From Sphingomonadales bacterium UBA6174 (lineage in GTDB: Bacteria > Pseudomonadota > Alphaproteobacteria > Sphingomonadales > Sphingomonadaceae), in assembly GCA_002422945.1 (NCBI GenBank), contig DITW01000097.1, positions 12,742 through 70,565 of the forward strand: DNA of 57,824 bases, written 5' to 3'. Of the stretch, positions 16,379 to 26,114 are shown piece by piece. A program made the position numbers and the translations under genes. The notes beneath the pieces are model-generated. The model saw nothing but the letters and a program-made list of their open reading frames with translations, was not told where the DNA came from and searched no databases. Every line of letters begins with the position of its first letter. Positions within the stretch are counted from its first letter, which is position 1.

Positions 16379-17563
16379 ATGAACCCGGCAGCCCGCGTCC
16401 AAACCGCGATTGAATTGCTGGATCAGATCATCAACGCCTGCCGCGATAATGGCGCGGCGGCGGATCGGATTATCACCGAAGGGATGAAACAGCGGCGCTA
16501 TGCCGGTTCCAAGGATCGTCGCGCGATCCGGGAACTGGTCTATCGCGCCATTCGTCGTTGCGGCGATCTGCCCGAAAATGGCCGCGCGGCGATGGTTGGG
16601 CTGGCGCAGGACGATCCCGAACTGGCGGCGCAATTTACCGGCGTTGCTTATGGTCCGGCGGTGATTACGGCGGATGAGGCGGCAGCGCCTGCCTCGCTTG
16701 TGCCTTTATGGTTACAGCCGATGTTGGCCCCGACTTTGCCGGCAGATGAATGGGCCGCGTTGCTGGAGCGCGCCCCGCTGGATGTGCGGATCAACCCCCT
16801 GCGGGCAGATGACGCGGCGCTGGCTGCTTTGTCGGATGAATGGTCGGCGATCCCCGGCCTGCCCGATGCGCGGCGTGTGCAGGGTGATGCCTCACCCGCA
16901 ATGCAGGCATTGATGGAGCAGGGGCTGATCGAGGTGCAGGATGCGGGCAGCCAGATTGTGACGCTCGCTTGTCCGGCCACGCCCGGTGCCAATGTGATCG
17001 ATCTGTGCGCGGGCGCGGGCGGCAAGACATTGGCGCTGGCAGCGATGATGGAAAATCAGGGCCATATCATCGGTTGCGATACGGATCGGGCGCGATTGTC
17101 CCGGTTGATGCCGCGTGCCGAGCGGGCGGGCGTGACGATTGCCGAAACGCGCCTGCTCAATCCCGGGCGCGAGTTGGAAGCCTTGCAGGATGTGCGCGGC
17201 GCGGCGGATGCAGTGCTGATCGATGCGCCTTGTTCCGGCATGGGGACATGGCGGCGCAACCCGGAAGGGCGCTGGCGCTTGACGCCCGCGCGGCTGGAGC
17301 GGCTGAACCGGACGCAGCGTAGCCTGTTGGAGGTCGGCGCAGAACTGGTAAGACCGGGCGGGGCGCTGATTTATGTCGTTTGCTCTCTGCTGGATGTCGA
17401 GGGCGCGGCGGCGGTGGATGATTTCCTGCAAGGCCGTCGCGATTGGGTTGTCGACCCGCTGGAATTGCCCTTGGGTGCGGCGCATCGGTCCGGTTGGCGA
17501 TTGACGCCGGGGCAGGACGGGACCGACGGATTTTTCGTCGCCAGACTGAAACGGGCATGGTAG
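16379..17563 (+). CDS. RsmB-type rRNA (cytosine-5) methyltransferase
   Basis: A 394-residue SAM-dependent methyltransferase of the RsmB/NOL1/NOP2/Sun family. The N-terminal 130 residues are helical (NusB-like). The Rossmann domain begins near residue 200 with the SAM motif DLCAGAGGKTLALAAMM, followed by DAPCSGMGTWRRNPEGRW and VVCSLLDVEGAA; the cysteines in these two motifs are the release and nucleophile cysteines. The target is most likely 16S rRNA (C967 in E. coli numbering), although other family members modify other sites. It follows guaB closely on the same strand. Confidence 0.9.
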   Translation: MNPAARVQTAIELLDQIINACRDNGAAADRIITEGMKQRRYAGSKDRRAIRELVYRAIRRCGDLPENGRAAMVGLAQDDPELAAQFTGVAYGPAVITADEAAAPASLVPLWLQPMLAPTLPADEWAALLERAPLDVRINPLRADDAALAALSDEWSAIPGLPDARRVQGDASPAMQALMEQGLIEVQDAGSQIVTLACPATPGANVIDLCAGAGGKTLALAAMMENQGHIIGCDTDRARLSRLMPRAERAGVTIAETRLLNPGRELEALQDVRGAADAVLIDAPCSGMGTWRRNPEGRWRLTPARLERLNRTQRSLLEVGAELVRPGGALIYVVCSLLDVEGAAAVDDFLQGRRDWVVDPLELPLGAAHRSGWRLTPGQDGTDGFFVARLKRAW

Positions 17564-17608
17564 AGGCTGGGTAGTAAAGAGGCCCTTATGCCGATGATGG
17601 AGTTACTG

Positions 17609-18118
17609 ATGCGCTTTTCGCCGATTGCCGTCGCCTTGTCGTTATCGCTGGCGACCGTATCGAGTGCCGTGCTGGGGCAAAAGGCGGACGATCAGATCAA
17701 CCCACGTTCCATCGCGTTGGTGCAGCAGGGCGAGGCCGCGTTGACGGCAGGCCGTCTTGACGAGGCGGCTGACCTGATGGAGGCGGCATTGGTCGTCGAT
17801 CCTCGCAATGTCGCGGGTTTTAACGGGCTGGGCAAGGTCGCGCGGGCACAGAACCTGCCGGGCAAGGCCATTCGTTTCTATCGCGAATCATTGTCGATCA
17901 ATCCGGACGATCTGGTGGCATTGGAAGGTCAGGGCGATGCCTATGTCCAGCGCGGCGCAGTTGAACGGGCTAAGGCCAATCTCGCGCGAATCAAGGCCTT
18001 GTGCCGGGTGACCTGCCCGGCGGCGACCAATTTGTCGGCGGTGATTGCCAAGGGGCCACCAGCCCCGGCGGCGGCTGCGGCAGCGGTCGCCACGCAGTCG
18101 AGCGATAAGAAGAATTAA
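17609..18118 (+). CDS. Small secreted TPR protein
   Basis: About 169 residues. A signal peptide (MRFSPIAVALSLSLATVSSAVLG) precedes two to three TPR units (SIALVQQGEAALTAGRLDEAADLMEAAL; RNVAGFNGLGKVARAQNLPGKAIRFYRESLSI; DDLVALEGQGDAYVQRGAVERAKANLARI) and an Ala-rich C-terminal tail. The start at 17609 is chosen because GGAG lies six bases upstream; a longer frame from ATG 17588 lacks such a site. TPRs mediate protein contacts, and nothing points to a specific partner. A family A repeat arm begins 34 bases after the stop. Confidence 0.82.
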   Translation: MRFSPIAVALSLSLATVSSAVLGQKADDQINPRSIALVQQGEAALTAGRLDEAADLMEAALVVDPRNVAGFNGLGKVARAQNLPGKAIRFYRESLSINPDDLVALEGQGDAYVQRGAVERAKANLARIKALCRVTCPAATNLSAVIAKGPPAPAAAAAAVATQSSDKKN

Positions 18119-18151
18119 GCGCTTTTTGCGATAGCCTCGCTTTTTGGTTTT

Positions 18152-18255
18152 CCCTCAGGCGCCGGGCGCGGGCATTCGCCCGCTTGGCTACGCCGCAATA
18201 AGCGGCGGCGCGCGTTCGCGCTTGCGGCGGCGATGCCGCCGTTGGTGGGGGATAG
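18152..18255. repeat. Family A arm (left arm only)
   Basis: An outer end CCCTCAGGCGCCGGGCG is followed by hairpins GCGGGC/GCCCGC (loop ATTC), GCGC/GCGC (loop GTTC) and GGCGGC/GCCGCC, ending in CCGTTGGTGGGGGATAG as in the 5043 copy. It is followed by a family B pair (18288-18361), but no mirrored right arm is present before the end of rsmA at 18395. Confidence 0.78.
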
Positions 18256-18287
18256 TGAGCTTAGCCCTTGGAGGGTATTTCTTATCT

Positions 18288-18361
18288 TTGTCATCCTGAA
18301 CTTGGTTCAGGATCTCTCGTTTTTATACAGTTGGGATGCTGAACCAAGTTCAGCATGACGA
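18288..18361. repeat. Family B inverted palindrome pair (copy 3)
   Basis: Unit 1 (18288-18314) has arms ATCCTGAA/TTCAGGAT. Unit 2 (18335-18361), in opposite orientation, has ATGCTGAA/TTCAGCAT. The gap is 20 bases. The two units differ from each other but each is internally self-complementary. Confidence 0.84.
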
Positions 18362-18394
18362 GGGGGAGGGGGCCGTTTCCCGGCGTATCACCCC

Positions 18395-19270
18395 TTAACG
18401 CGATGCTGCGTCCATCATGCGGGCGAGGGCGATGAATTCGTCGATCGACAAGGTTTCCGCCCGGCGCGTGGGATCAATCCCGCATTTTTCCAGCGCATCG
18501 AGCGCGCCCGGCAAGCCCTTCAGGCTTTGCCGCAGCATCTTGCGGCGTTGGCCGAAGGCGGCAGCGGTAATGCGTTCGACGGTCGCCATCCGCGCGCCTT
18601 CCGGGGCTTCGCGTGGCGTAATATGGATCACTGCCGACATGACCTTGGGCGGTGGGACAAAGGCCGAGCGATGGACCGGCAATGCCAGCGTTGCATCCGC
18701 CCGCCATTGCGCCAGCACCGCCAACCGCCCAAAGGCGCTGGTGTCGGGCTTGGCAATGATGCGGTCGGCGACTTCGCGTTGGAACATCAAGGTGAGTGAT
18801 GACCACCAAGGTTGCCATTGTTCCCCACTCAGCCAGCGCACCAACAGGGCCGTGCCGACATTATAGGGCAGATTGGCGACAATATGCGCGCCATCGCCGA
18901 CAAGGGCGCGCTCATCCATTTTCAGGGCATCGCCTTCGATCACCCGCAATTTGCCGGGGTAATAGGTTTCAAGCTCTGCCAAAGCCGCGATACAGCGCGG
19001 GTCCATTTCGACCGCGACGACATTCGCCCCGGCCTTTAACAAGGCACGGGTGAGGCCGCCGGGGCCGGGGCCGACCTCATACACGGTCTTGCCCTCCAAC
19101 CCGCCGGGAATAGCGGCGATTCGGTCGAGCAACTGGCTGTCGAACAGGAAATTCTGGCCAAGCGATTTCGACGCGATCAGCCCGTAACGCTGGATCACCT
19201 CGCGCAATGGCGGCAATTTGGGGCGCTTGCCGCTGGTCGGCATCGCTTCTTCTGGCAATTGATCGGTCAT
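18395..19270 (-). CDS. rsmA: 16S rRNA dimethyladenosine transferase RsmA (KsgA)
   Basis: A 291-residue SAM-dependent enzyme that dimethylates two adjacent adenosines near the 3' end of 16S rRNA during small-subunit assembly. Motifs: SKSLGQNFLFD, SAM-binding YEVGPGPGGLTRALL, acidic VAVEMDPRC, and catalytic NLPYNVGTALL, followed by the FQREVADRI region and a helical C-terminal domain. The ATG at 19270 overlaps the pdxA stop by four bases (ATGA), supporting this start; a later ATG at 19243 is possible. It is the last gene of the lptD-surA-pdxA-rsmA cluster, an order conserved across proteobacteria. Confidence 0.96.
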   Translation of the reverse strand: MTDQLPEEAMPTSGKRPKLPPLREVIQRYGLIASKSLGQNFLFDSQLLDRIAAIPGGLEGKTVYEVGPGPGGLTRALLKAGANVVAVEMDPRCIAALAELETYYPGKLRVIEGDALKMDERALVGDGAHIVANLPYNVGTALLVRWLSGEQWQPWWSSLTLMFQREVADRIIAKPDTSAFGRLAVLAQWRADATLALPVHRSAFVPPPKVMSAVIHITPREAPEGARMATVERITAAAFGQRRKMLRQSLKGLPGALDALEKCGIDPTRRAETLSIDEFIALARMMDAASR

Positions 19271-20262
19271 TGGGCGGCTTGGCGACGCTCGGCACAAGCG
19301 GCGGCCATGCGGATCGCGGCGACCATCGCATCTTCGCGCGCGATATGCTTGCCCGCGATGTCGAATGCGGTGCCATGATCGGGCGAGGTGCGAATGGCGG
19401 GCAGGCCCAAGGTAATGTTCACCCCTTCGTCGAAATGCAGCAGTTTGAGAGGGATCAGCGCCTGATCGTGATAATGGCAGATCGCGACATCATATTGGGC
19501 GCGGGCGCGGGGGTGGAACATGGTGTCGGCAGCCAGCGGCCCGATGACGGTCAGGCCCTCATCCCGCAAAATCTGGATCGCGGGCAGGATGATGTCGAGT
19601 TCCTCGCGTCCGATTTCGCCATTTTCGCCCGCATGGGGGTTTAGCCCCGCAATCGCGATACGTGGATCGGGGATACCGAAATCGCGTTGCAAGGCGCGGG
19701 CGGTGACGCGGACCTTGGCGCAGATCAGATCGATATCGAGATGCTGTGCCACATCCTTCAACGGGATATGGGTGGTGACCGGCACAACCTTCAAATCCGG
19801 CCCGGCTAGCATCATCACCGCATTGTCGCTCGATATGCCGAAGCGTTCGGCCACAAATTCCGTCTGGCCGGGATGGGTGAAGCCGATGGCGTATAATTGC
19901 GCCTTGCACACCGGGCCGGTGACGAGCGCAGAGGCCGCGCCCGAACGGACAAGGCCGGTCGCCAGTTCCAGCGAATCCAGCGCACAGCGCGCGCCTTCAA
20001 GATCCGGTTGGCCGGGGATCGGGGTGGCGGCGTCGGCGACCTGAATCAACGGCAGGCCATGTTCAAACACGCTGGCAGTTTCATCCGGCGAGGCGATGGG
20101 ACAGACCGGGCCATCCCATACCGCCGCAATCGAACGCGCATCGCCGACCGCGAAGAACAAAGGCAATTGCGCCGCCTTGCGATTAGCCCATGCCCGCGCG
20201 ACGATTTCAGGCCCGATGCCCGCCGGATCACCAAGCGCGATGGCCAGCGGCAGCACCGTCAA
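19267..20262 (-). CDS. pdxA: 4-hydroxythreonine-4-phosphate dehydrogenase PdxA
   Basis: A 331-residue NAD(P)-dependent enzyme of pyridoxal 5'-phosphate biosynthesis (DXP-dependent branch). The N-terminal ALGDPAGIGPEI, the metal-ligand histidine regions VTTHIPL and CHYHDQALIPLK, and the C-terminal GLPAIRTSPDHGTAFDIAGK are all present. Length matches the family (about 330). It overlaps surA at its 5' end and rsmA at its 3' end by four bases each, so the three genes are very probably translationally coupled. Confidence 0.96.
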   Translation of the reverse strand: MTVLPLAIALGDPAGIGPEIVARAWANRKAAQLPLFFAVGDARSIAAVWDGPVCPIASPDETASVFEHGLPLIQVADAATPIPGQPDLEGARCALDSLELATGLVRSGAASALVTGPVCKAQLYAIGFTHPGQTEFVAERFGISSDNAVMMLAGPDLKVVPVTTHIPLKDVAQHLDIDLICAKVRVTARALQRDFGIPDPRIAIAGLNPHAGENGEIGREELDIILPAIQILRDEGLTVIGPLAADTMFHPRARAQYDVAICHYHDQALIPLKLLHFDEGVNITLGLPAIRTSPDHGTAFDIAGKHIAREDAMVAAIRMAAACAERRQAAQ

Positions 20263-21611
20263 CGGTATTCGACCTCGGCATCGCGGCGCAAATCGCGCAG
20301 ATAACGCTGGGCGCGACGGTTGACGCGTTCTTCTTCCATCTGCGCCAAGACCTGATCGAACGAGGGGGCATTGCCCGCCGCCGGATCATCGCGACCGCAC
20401 ACGACGAGAAAGCGAATCCCTTCATCAAGCGAACCGAAAGGTGGCGTCGCCTGTCCGATCTGGAGATTGGCCATCATGTTCTGGAGCGCTGCCGGCAAGT
20501 CCCGCACCGGGATATTATCATTGCCGACCACGGTTGCGCCAAGCGCACCCGCCACTTGTTCGGCCTGACCGCAGCCGGCGATGGTGCGCGCGGCCTTTGC
20601 CATCGCTTCGACCCGTGGCGCAGCCTGTGCCTGTGTTGTCCCCTTGGGGAATTCCATCGCAACCTGTTTGAGGCTGAGGACCGCATCGCGCGGATCGGCG
20701 GTCAGCACCTTGCGTTCGTCGATCTTGACAATGATCGAATAGCCGCCCGGAATGGCGATGGGATCGCTGATCCCGCCGGTAGCCAGACCCTGCGCCGTGG
20801 TGGCGAGGACATCGGGCAATTGTTCAGGGCGAACCCAGCCGAGATCGCCGCCAACGGCAGCCGTCGAGGCTTCGGAGAATTGCCGGGCATAAGCGACGAA
20901 TGACGCGCCACCACGGACGTTTTCGACAATTTTCTGTGCGCCCGCCAATACTTCAGCCGCATTGGCCGGGTTGGCGGAGAGAAAGATTTCGCCGATGCGC
21001 AATTCGGTCGCGCCCTTCGATGCCGTCAGGCGCGAGATGACCGACTGGACCTCTTCCTCTGCGACATTAACGAACGGTTGGATCTTTTTGCGCTGCAGAC
21101 GGCTCCAGGCGCTTTCGGCCTCGATCTGACGCTTGAGCGTGCGTTCCGATGCCCCTTGCGTCCGCAGAAATGCCTGAAATTGTTCCGGCGTGCGATTGCT
21201 GTTCGCCGCGACGCGGGCGAAGGTCTGGTCAACCTCGGCAGGCGTGATGGTGATTTCATTGGCCTTGGCTTCCTGAATTTCGAGTGTTTCATCGATCAGG
21301 TTGCGCAGGATCTGGCCGCGCAGACGTTCTTTTTCTTCTGGTGAAATGCGCCCTTCATTCGCCGCGAGGACGAGCGCAAGCCGCTGTTCAATATCGGTTT
21401 CGGTGATGACATCGCCATTGACGATGGCCGTGGCCTTGCGCACCGATGGATCGCTTTTGCCGAACAGGGTGATGTTGGACGGGAGTTTCAGGCTCGCGGC
21501 AGGCGAGTCATCGTCGCGCACGGTCTGTGCGCCAATCGGCCCTGTCAGTAACGAGGCTGTCAGTAGCGAGGTCGCGCACGCCAGCGCAGCCCATTTCAAG
21601 CGGTCTTTCAT
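20259..21611 (-). CDS. surA: Periplasmic chaperone / peptidyl-prolyl isomerase SurA
   Basis: A 450-residue exported protein. A signal peptide (MKDRLKWAALACATSLLTASLL) is followed by the SurA N-terminal chaperone domain (about residues 60-200), one parvulin domain (about 210-320, with FVAYARQFSEASTAAVGGDLGWV), a second degenerate PPIase-like segment, and a C-terminal helix. SurA escorts outer-membrane beta-barrel proteins, including LptD, to the BAM complex. The start at 21611 has AGGAG upstream; a longer frame extends toward lptD but lacks a signal peptide at its start. Position between lptD and pdxA is the classical arrangement. Confidence 0.93.
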   Translation of the reverse strand: MKDRLKWAALACATSLLTASLLTGPIGAQTVRDDDSPAASLKLPSNITLFGKSDPSVRKATAIVNGDVITETDIEQRLALVLAANEGRISPEEKERLRGQILRNLIDETLEIQEAKANEITITPAEVDQTFARVAANSNRTPEQFQAFLRTQGASERTLKRQIEAESAWSRLQRKKIQPFVNVAEEEVQSVISRLTASKGATELRIGEIFLSANPANAAEVLAGAQKIVENVRGGASFVAYARQFSEASTAAVGGDLGWVRPEQLPDVLATTAQGLATGGISDPIAIPGGYSIIVKIDERKVLTADPRDAVLSLKQVAMEFPKGTTQAQAAPRVEAMAKAARTIAGCGQAEQVAGALGATVVGNDNIPVRDLPAALQNMMANLQIGQATPPFGSLDEGIRFLVVCGRDDPAAGNAPSFDQVLAQMEEERVNRRAQRYLRDLRRDAEVEYR

Positions 21612-21691
21612 CCTTGCTCCTTGACGACAACGCGCATCATGCGGCCAAAAGTCGTGGCCGAAAATATGGGTCATAGCGGCTGAACACAGGC

Positions 21692-24013
21692 TTAGCGACC
21701 CAAATTCTTGAAGGCCAGTCGAAACAACATGGTATTGCCCACCCGCGCATCGCCTAGCCCGGCACGATCATGCCGCATTGTCGCGGAGAAGATGAAGCAT
21801 TCATCTTCATAGGCGATGCCTGTTGCGTTGCGAAGTGGTTGATATCCATCCAAGTTTGTTGTCGGGTCTTCTGATTTTCCGGTCAAAATGATGACCGAGC
21901 TGGTATAGACCGACCAAAAGCGATTCAGCGCCACACGCGCGCCAATCCGCAATTCCTCACGGTCGCGCAAATCCTCGATCGAGGCATCGATATTGCGATT
22001 GAGGCGGAGATAGCCGACCATCGCATAGGTGCGCTTGGTGCCGATGGTGGCATCGAATTCATTGCGGCGGACCGAGAAATTATTCTTGTCGAGCCGGAAA
22101 CGATGGGTGAATTTCAGCAGATTGCCATAGGCCAATGTATTGCGGCCCACGATGTCGGACAGCCGGCCTGACAGGCCCGTGCCATCGGGAAAGAGTTGCG
22201 GACGGCTGTTGAGGCGATAGCTTTGCCCGACGACCGAGCGCAGCGAGAAGCGCGGCAGGTTCAACGCATATTCGGCGCCATAGGTAATGCGCGCGCCATC
22301 TTCCCAGCGGTCATAGCCGGGGAAGCGATTGAGCGAGAACAAATTACTGTCCTCCAGTTCAATCGCGCGGCTGTCTTCATTTGGAATCCGGAGATTTTTG
22401 ACGTTCGGCGAGGCGGCGATCTGCACGCGCGGCGTGATCAATTGGGTGCCGCCAAGGGCCGGGCCTAAAAGCGGCCAGCGCATATCGGCCGCAACCGCTC
22501 CGATGACACGCGAGGACCAGCCCTCATTCCCGCGATAAATCGCGATTCTGGTGTCGATCGTGTCATTCGCATTATAGACATCGGCGCGGCCATAAGTGGT
22601 GAGCGACAATTCCTGTCCCATCGGGGTCAGGCTGCGTTTTTCCCATTTGAATGAGGCGAAAGCGCGCTGCGTATCCTGTCCGGCGGTGCGGACCAACGAC
22701 AGGCTATTGGCTTGGAACTCCACCGCACCGCTCAACACCGGGTCGGCAAGGTGCAGGCGATAATCGATCAATGGCAGGGCGACCGGCTGATTGCCCTGAA
22801 TGCTGCCGGGGCGCAGATCCTGCACCGCCCAGCCAGCAATCGAGAGATAGCTGTTGGGGCTCACGCGTTCGGCCCGAATTGTTGAGCGCAGACGATCGTC
22901 GCCGTTGATATAATAACGCTGCAAGAAGGTCTTGTCGGTCGTTACCCGGCCAGAACCGGAGACGTTCCAATAAGGGGATAATTGAAATTTGCCATGGATG
23001 TCGAAATTGCCGCGCACATCCTTGATGGCTTTCGAGGGGCCGGACAATGGCACGGTCTGTCTGGTGCTATAGGTGATGTTGGTCTTGATGCGATACGCAC
23101 CGTTCGACGTCAAATGACGATAGTCCAGACCCAGCATCGGCAGTGTGATGCTATAGACATGCGGCGTTACCGTCAGGTCGCGATTGGCCGCGAAACGGAT
23201 GTAAAAGGGCGTGACCAGTTCAAAGCCGTTATTGAGGCGATAGCGCAGGTCCGGGACGAGAAAGCCGGTGCCGCCGTTGCCCGAACCATCGGGGTGCGAC
23301 AGCGTGGGCAGGCTGAGAACCGGTACGCCCAGCAAGGACAGCCGCGCATGGCGATAACGGATGCGATGTTTGACCGGATCATGGATCACGCGCAGCGCAT
23401 CGATTTTCCATAATGGTTTTTTGGCGCAGCCCTTTGAATCGACGACATGGCAGGGCGTATAGCTGGCGCGATTGAGCTTGGTTACGCCGTCATTGCGCTC
23501 ACCATGCTTTGCCGCAAGGCGGCCACCATCGGTGAGCACCAGCAGAATATTCTCCGCCACGCCATCTTTCAGCGTGTCCTGCAAATCAACCGAATCGCCA
23601 TAAGCGATATCCCCGCCGGGATTGATCACCCGGACATTGCCGGTGGCGGTGACTTTGCCGGTGACGCGGTCCCACACAACCTTATCGGCGCGCAAATGAT
23701 TGCCTTCGCGCTCCATTTCGACATTGCCGGTGGCGGTGACGACATCCAGATCTTCGTCATAATCGAGCTGGTCCGCCGCAAAATCGACCGGTGGATTATC
23801 GGTTGGGGTCAGATCGGGGACCAGATCGTTTGAAGTCGCCAGATCGGTTGCCGCATCTATCGGCCCAAGCGCGGCCATATCTGCGGCAGCCTGCGCTTCG
23901 GTGTCTTGGGCATATTGGGCCAAGGCGGCGGGCGACCAGAAGATCGACAGCATGACCGGGCAGAGTATCAGGGCATTGGGGTTCAATCTTGGCACGAACG
24001 TCCACCAGTTCAT
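21692..24013 (-). CDS. lptD: LPS-assembly outer membrane protein LptD
   Basis: A 773-residue outer-membrane protein that inserts lipopolysaccharide into the outer leaflet. After an N-terminal signal sequence (ALILCPVMLSIFWSPAALAQ), an OstA/LptA-like beta-jellyroll occupies about residues 60-180 (DYDEDLDVVTATGNVEMEREGNHLRADKVVWDRVTGKVTATGNVRV), and the rest is a large beta-barrel ending in FRLAFKNLG with a C-terminal aromatic-rich strand pattern. The start at 24013 gives the signal peptide. It heads the lptD-surA-pdxA-rsmA operon and is divergent from pepA, with 118 bases between the two starts serving as a shared promoter region. Confidence 0.94.
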   Translation of the reverse strand: MNWWTFVPRLNPNALILCPVMLSIFWSPAALAQYAQDTEAQAAADMAALGPIDAATDLATSNDLVPDLTPTDNPPVDFAADQLDYDEDLDVVTATGNVEMEREGNHLRADKVVWDRVTGKVTATGNVRVINPGGDIAYGDSVDLQDTLKDGVAENILLVLTDGGRLAAKHGERNDGVTKLNRASYTPCHVVDSKGCAKKPLWKIDALRVIHDPVKHRIRYRHARLSLLGVPVLSLPTLSHPDGSGNGGTGFLVPDLRYRLNNGFELVTPFYIRFAANRDLTVTPHVYSITLPMLGLDYRHLTSNGAYRIKTNITYSTRQTVPLSGPSKAIKDVRGNFDIHGKFQLSPYWNVSGSGRVTTDKTFLQRYYINGDDRLRSTIRAERVSPNSYLSIAGWAVQDLRPGSIQGNQPVALPLIDYRLHLADPVLSGAVEFQANSLSLVRTAGQDTQRAFASFKWEKRSLTPMGQELSLTTYGRADVYNANDTIDTRIAIYRGNEGWSSRVIGAVAADMRWPLLGPALGGTQLITPRVQIAASPNVKNLRIPNEDSRAIELEDSNLFSLNRFPGYDRWEDGARITYGAEYALNLPRFSLRSVVGQSYRLNSRPQLFPDGTGLSGRLSDIVGRNTLAYGNLLKFTHRFRLDKNNFSVRRNEFDATIGTKRTYAMVGYLRLNRNIDASIEDLRDREELRIGARVALNRFWSVYTSSVIILTGKSEDPTTNLDGYQPLRNATGIAYEDECFIFSATMRHDRAGLGDARVGNTMLFRLAFKNLGR

Positions 24014-24131
24014 AAATTCGACCCCGCCTATCGCATCCCGCTGGCTTATCTGCAATCATTGTTCCTGTGGTCGCGGTCGAATCGTCCGTGCAACAGTCGT
24101 TTTTCGTCATTGGTATGGAATTTACATCATC

Positions 24132-25619
24132 ATGCGCTTCAGCTTTGCCGACCAAGTTTCCCAAGTCTCCCAGCCATTGGTCCTGCCCGTGCGCGGCGCA
24201 GTCGACCTGACCCGCGCCTTGCGGCGGCTGTCGAACGATGTGGCGCGGGTGGTGCAGGCATCGGCGATTGCCCAGCGTTTTGAAGGCGAACCGGCCAGCA
24301 TCGCCGAGGCGCTGGTCGCGGATGGTGCGGAGGTGCGGCGCATCTTGCTGGTCGGGCTTGGATCGGGACCGGTCGATGCCAATGGCCTGATGGAAAAAGC
24401 GGGCGGCGCACTGGCGGCGAAGCTGCTGACTTCAGGCGTGACGGCGATTTCGGTTGATTTTACCGGGTTGGAAGGTGTTGGCCTGGATCAGGCGGCGGCG
24501 CGTTTTGCCTATGGCGCAAGGCTGCGGTCGTGGCGGCATGATGTCTATCGCACCAAACTCCCCAAGGGACAAAAGCCGACCCTGACCGACATTGAAATCG
24601 TCGGCGCGCGCGGGGCGGAAACAGCATGGGCGACCTTGTCGGCGATTGCCGATGGCGTCGAATTTACGCGGACGTTGGTCACGGAACCGGCCAATGTGAT
24701 CTATCCCGAAAGCTTTGTCGCCCGGTGCGAGCGGCTGGCGGCGCTGGGCGTCGAGATTGAAGTGCTGGGCGAGGCGGAAATGCGCGCAGCCGGCATGGGG
24801 GCGTTGTTGGGTGTGTCCCAAGGTTCGGCCCGTCCGCCACGCCTGCTGGTGATGCGTTGGAATGGCCTTGATAGCGGGACTGAGCGTAAGCCACTGGTGT
24901 TTGTCGGCAAAGGCGTGACCTTTGATACCGGGGGAATTTCGATCAAGCCCGCCGCCGGGATGGAAGATATGAAATGGGACATGGGCGGGGCCGGGGCCGT
25001 TGCCGGGACCATGCTCGCGCTCGCCAGCCGCAAGGCCAAGGCGCATGTCGTCGGCATTTGCGGTCTCGTTGAAAACATGCCGTCCGGCACGGCCCAGCGC
25101 CCCGGCGATGTCGTGGTGTCGATGTCCGGCCAGACAGTCGAGGTGATCAACACCGATGCCGAAGGGCGGCTTGTCCTGTGCGATGCGATGACTTGGGTGC
25201 AGCGCAAATATAAGCCCGAGGTGATGATCGATCTCGCGACATTGACCGGCGCGATCATCATCTCACTGGGCCATGAATTTGCCGGGCTGTTTAGCAATAA
25301 TGATGAATTGGCGGAACAATTGCTGGCGGCGGGCAAGGCATCGGGCAATCCCTTGTGGCGGATGCCGATGGGCGAGGCCTATGACAAGCAGATCGATTCC
25401 CCGATTGCCGATATGAAAAATGTCGGCGGGCGCGAGGGCGGGTCGATCACCGCCGCGCAATTCCTGCAACGCTTTGTCGATGAAGGGGTGCGCTGGGCGC
25501 ATCTCGATATTGCGGGCACGGTCTGGACCGCAAAGCCCGGCCCGACATGGGAAAAGGGTGCATCCGGCTATGGTGTGGCCTTGTTGAACCAGCTTGTGGC
25601 AGATCATTTTGAGGGCTGA
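24132..25619 (+). CDS. pepA: Leucyl aminopeptidase (M17 family, PepA)
   Basis: A 495-residue cytosolic aminopeptidase that removes N-terminal residues with two metal ions. The catalytic block VGKGVTFDTGGISIKP and the M17 signature NTDAEGRLVL are intact, as are ALNVxG-like residues around DLATLTGAI and the C-terminal IAGT. The N-terminal domain (about 160 residues) is the macro-like M17 cap. The start ATG at 24132 follows the lptD-pepA divergent region. The gene overlaps holC by about 11 bases, as pepA-holC neighbours commonly do. Confidence 0.95.
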   Translation: MRFSFADQVSQVSQPLVLPVRGAVDLTRALRRLSNDVARVVQASAIAQRFEGEPASIAEALVADGAEVRRILLVGLGSGPVDANGLMEKAGGALAAKLLTSGVTAISVDFTGLEGVGLDQAAARFAYGARLRSWRHDVYRTKLPKGQKPTLTDIEIVGARGAETAWATLSAIADGVEFTRTLVTEPANVIYPESFVARCERLAALGVEIEVLGEAEMRAAGMGALLGVSQGSARPPRLLVMRWNGLDSGTERKPLVFVGKGVTFDTGGISIKPAAGMEDMKWDMGGAGAVAGTMLALASRKAKAHVVGICGLVENMPSGTAQRPGDVVVSMSGQTVEVINTDAEGRLVLCDAMTWVQRKYKPEVMIDLATLTGAIIISLGHEFAGLFSNNDELAEQLLAAGKASGNPLWRMPMGEAYDKQIDSPIADMKNVGGREGGSITAAQFLQRFVDEGVRWAHLDIAGTVWTAKPGPTWEKGASGYGVALLNQLVADHFEG

Positions 25620-26049
25620 TTTCTATCATCTGACGCAATTGCCGTTGGAACGCGTGCTGCCCGCCATTTGCGAGCGGGTGCACGCGCAGGGCGAACGACT
25701 GTCTATCGTGGCCGAGGATGAAGAGCTGTTGAACCGGCTCGATCAATTGCTGTGGACATATAAAGCGGAGAGCTTTCTGCCGCATGGCCGCGCGGGCGGT
25801 GAAGATGATGCGGCGCAACCGATCCTGCTCGCCCTGCCGGATCAGCCGACCGGCGCGGCGCGTAATATCGCGCTTGTCGATGGCGTGTGGCGCGATCTGG
25901 CCTTGGGGTTCGACCGGGCGTTTTACCTGTTCGACGAGGTGACCATCGACGGCGCACGCGCGGCGTGGCGGGCCTTGGCCGGCAATGACAAGGTCGAGCG
26001 GCATTATTGGAAGCAGGACGAAGAAGGCCGCTGGCGCGAAGGACCGTAA
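25609..26049 (+). CDS. holC: DNA polymerase III chi subunit
   Basis: About 146 residues beginning RADFYHLTQLPLERVLPAICERV, the characteristic start of HolC, followed by RLSIVAEDEELLNRLDQLLWTYKAESFLPHGRAG and a HYWKQDEEGRW C-terminus. The chi subunit links the clamp loader to single-stranded DNA-binding protein at the fork. No ATG is available: the start is given as TTG 25609, inside the end of pepA, because it matches the family N-terminus; TTG 25594 is the alternative. Start position is therefore uncertain, family identity is not. Confidence 0.88.
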   Translation: MRADFYHLTQLPLERVLPAICERVHAQGERLSIVAEDEELLNRLDQLLWTYKAESFLPHGRAGGEDDAAQPILLALPDQPTGAARNIALVDGVWRDLALGFDRAFYLFDEVTIDGARAAWRALAGNDKVERHYWKQDEEGRWREGP

Positions 26050-26114
26050 GGGAGCTTTGGCGGCTGTCCTTCTATCTGCGTTGATGATCTGACCTCATTT
26101 CAAAGCGCCCTTCG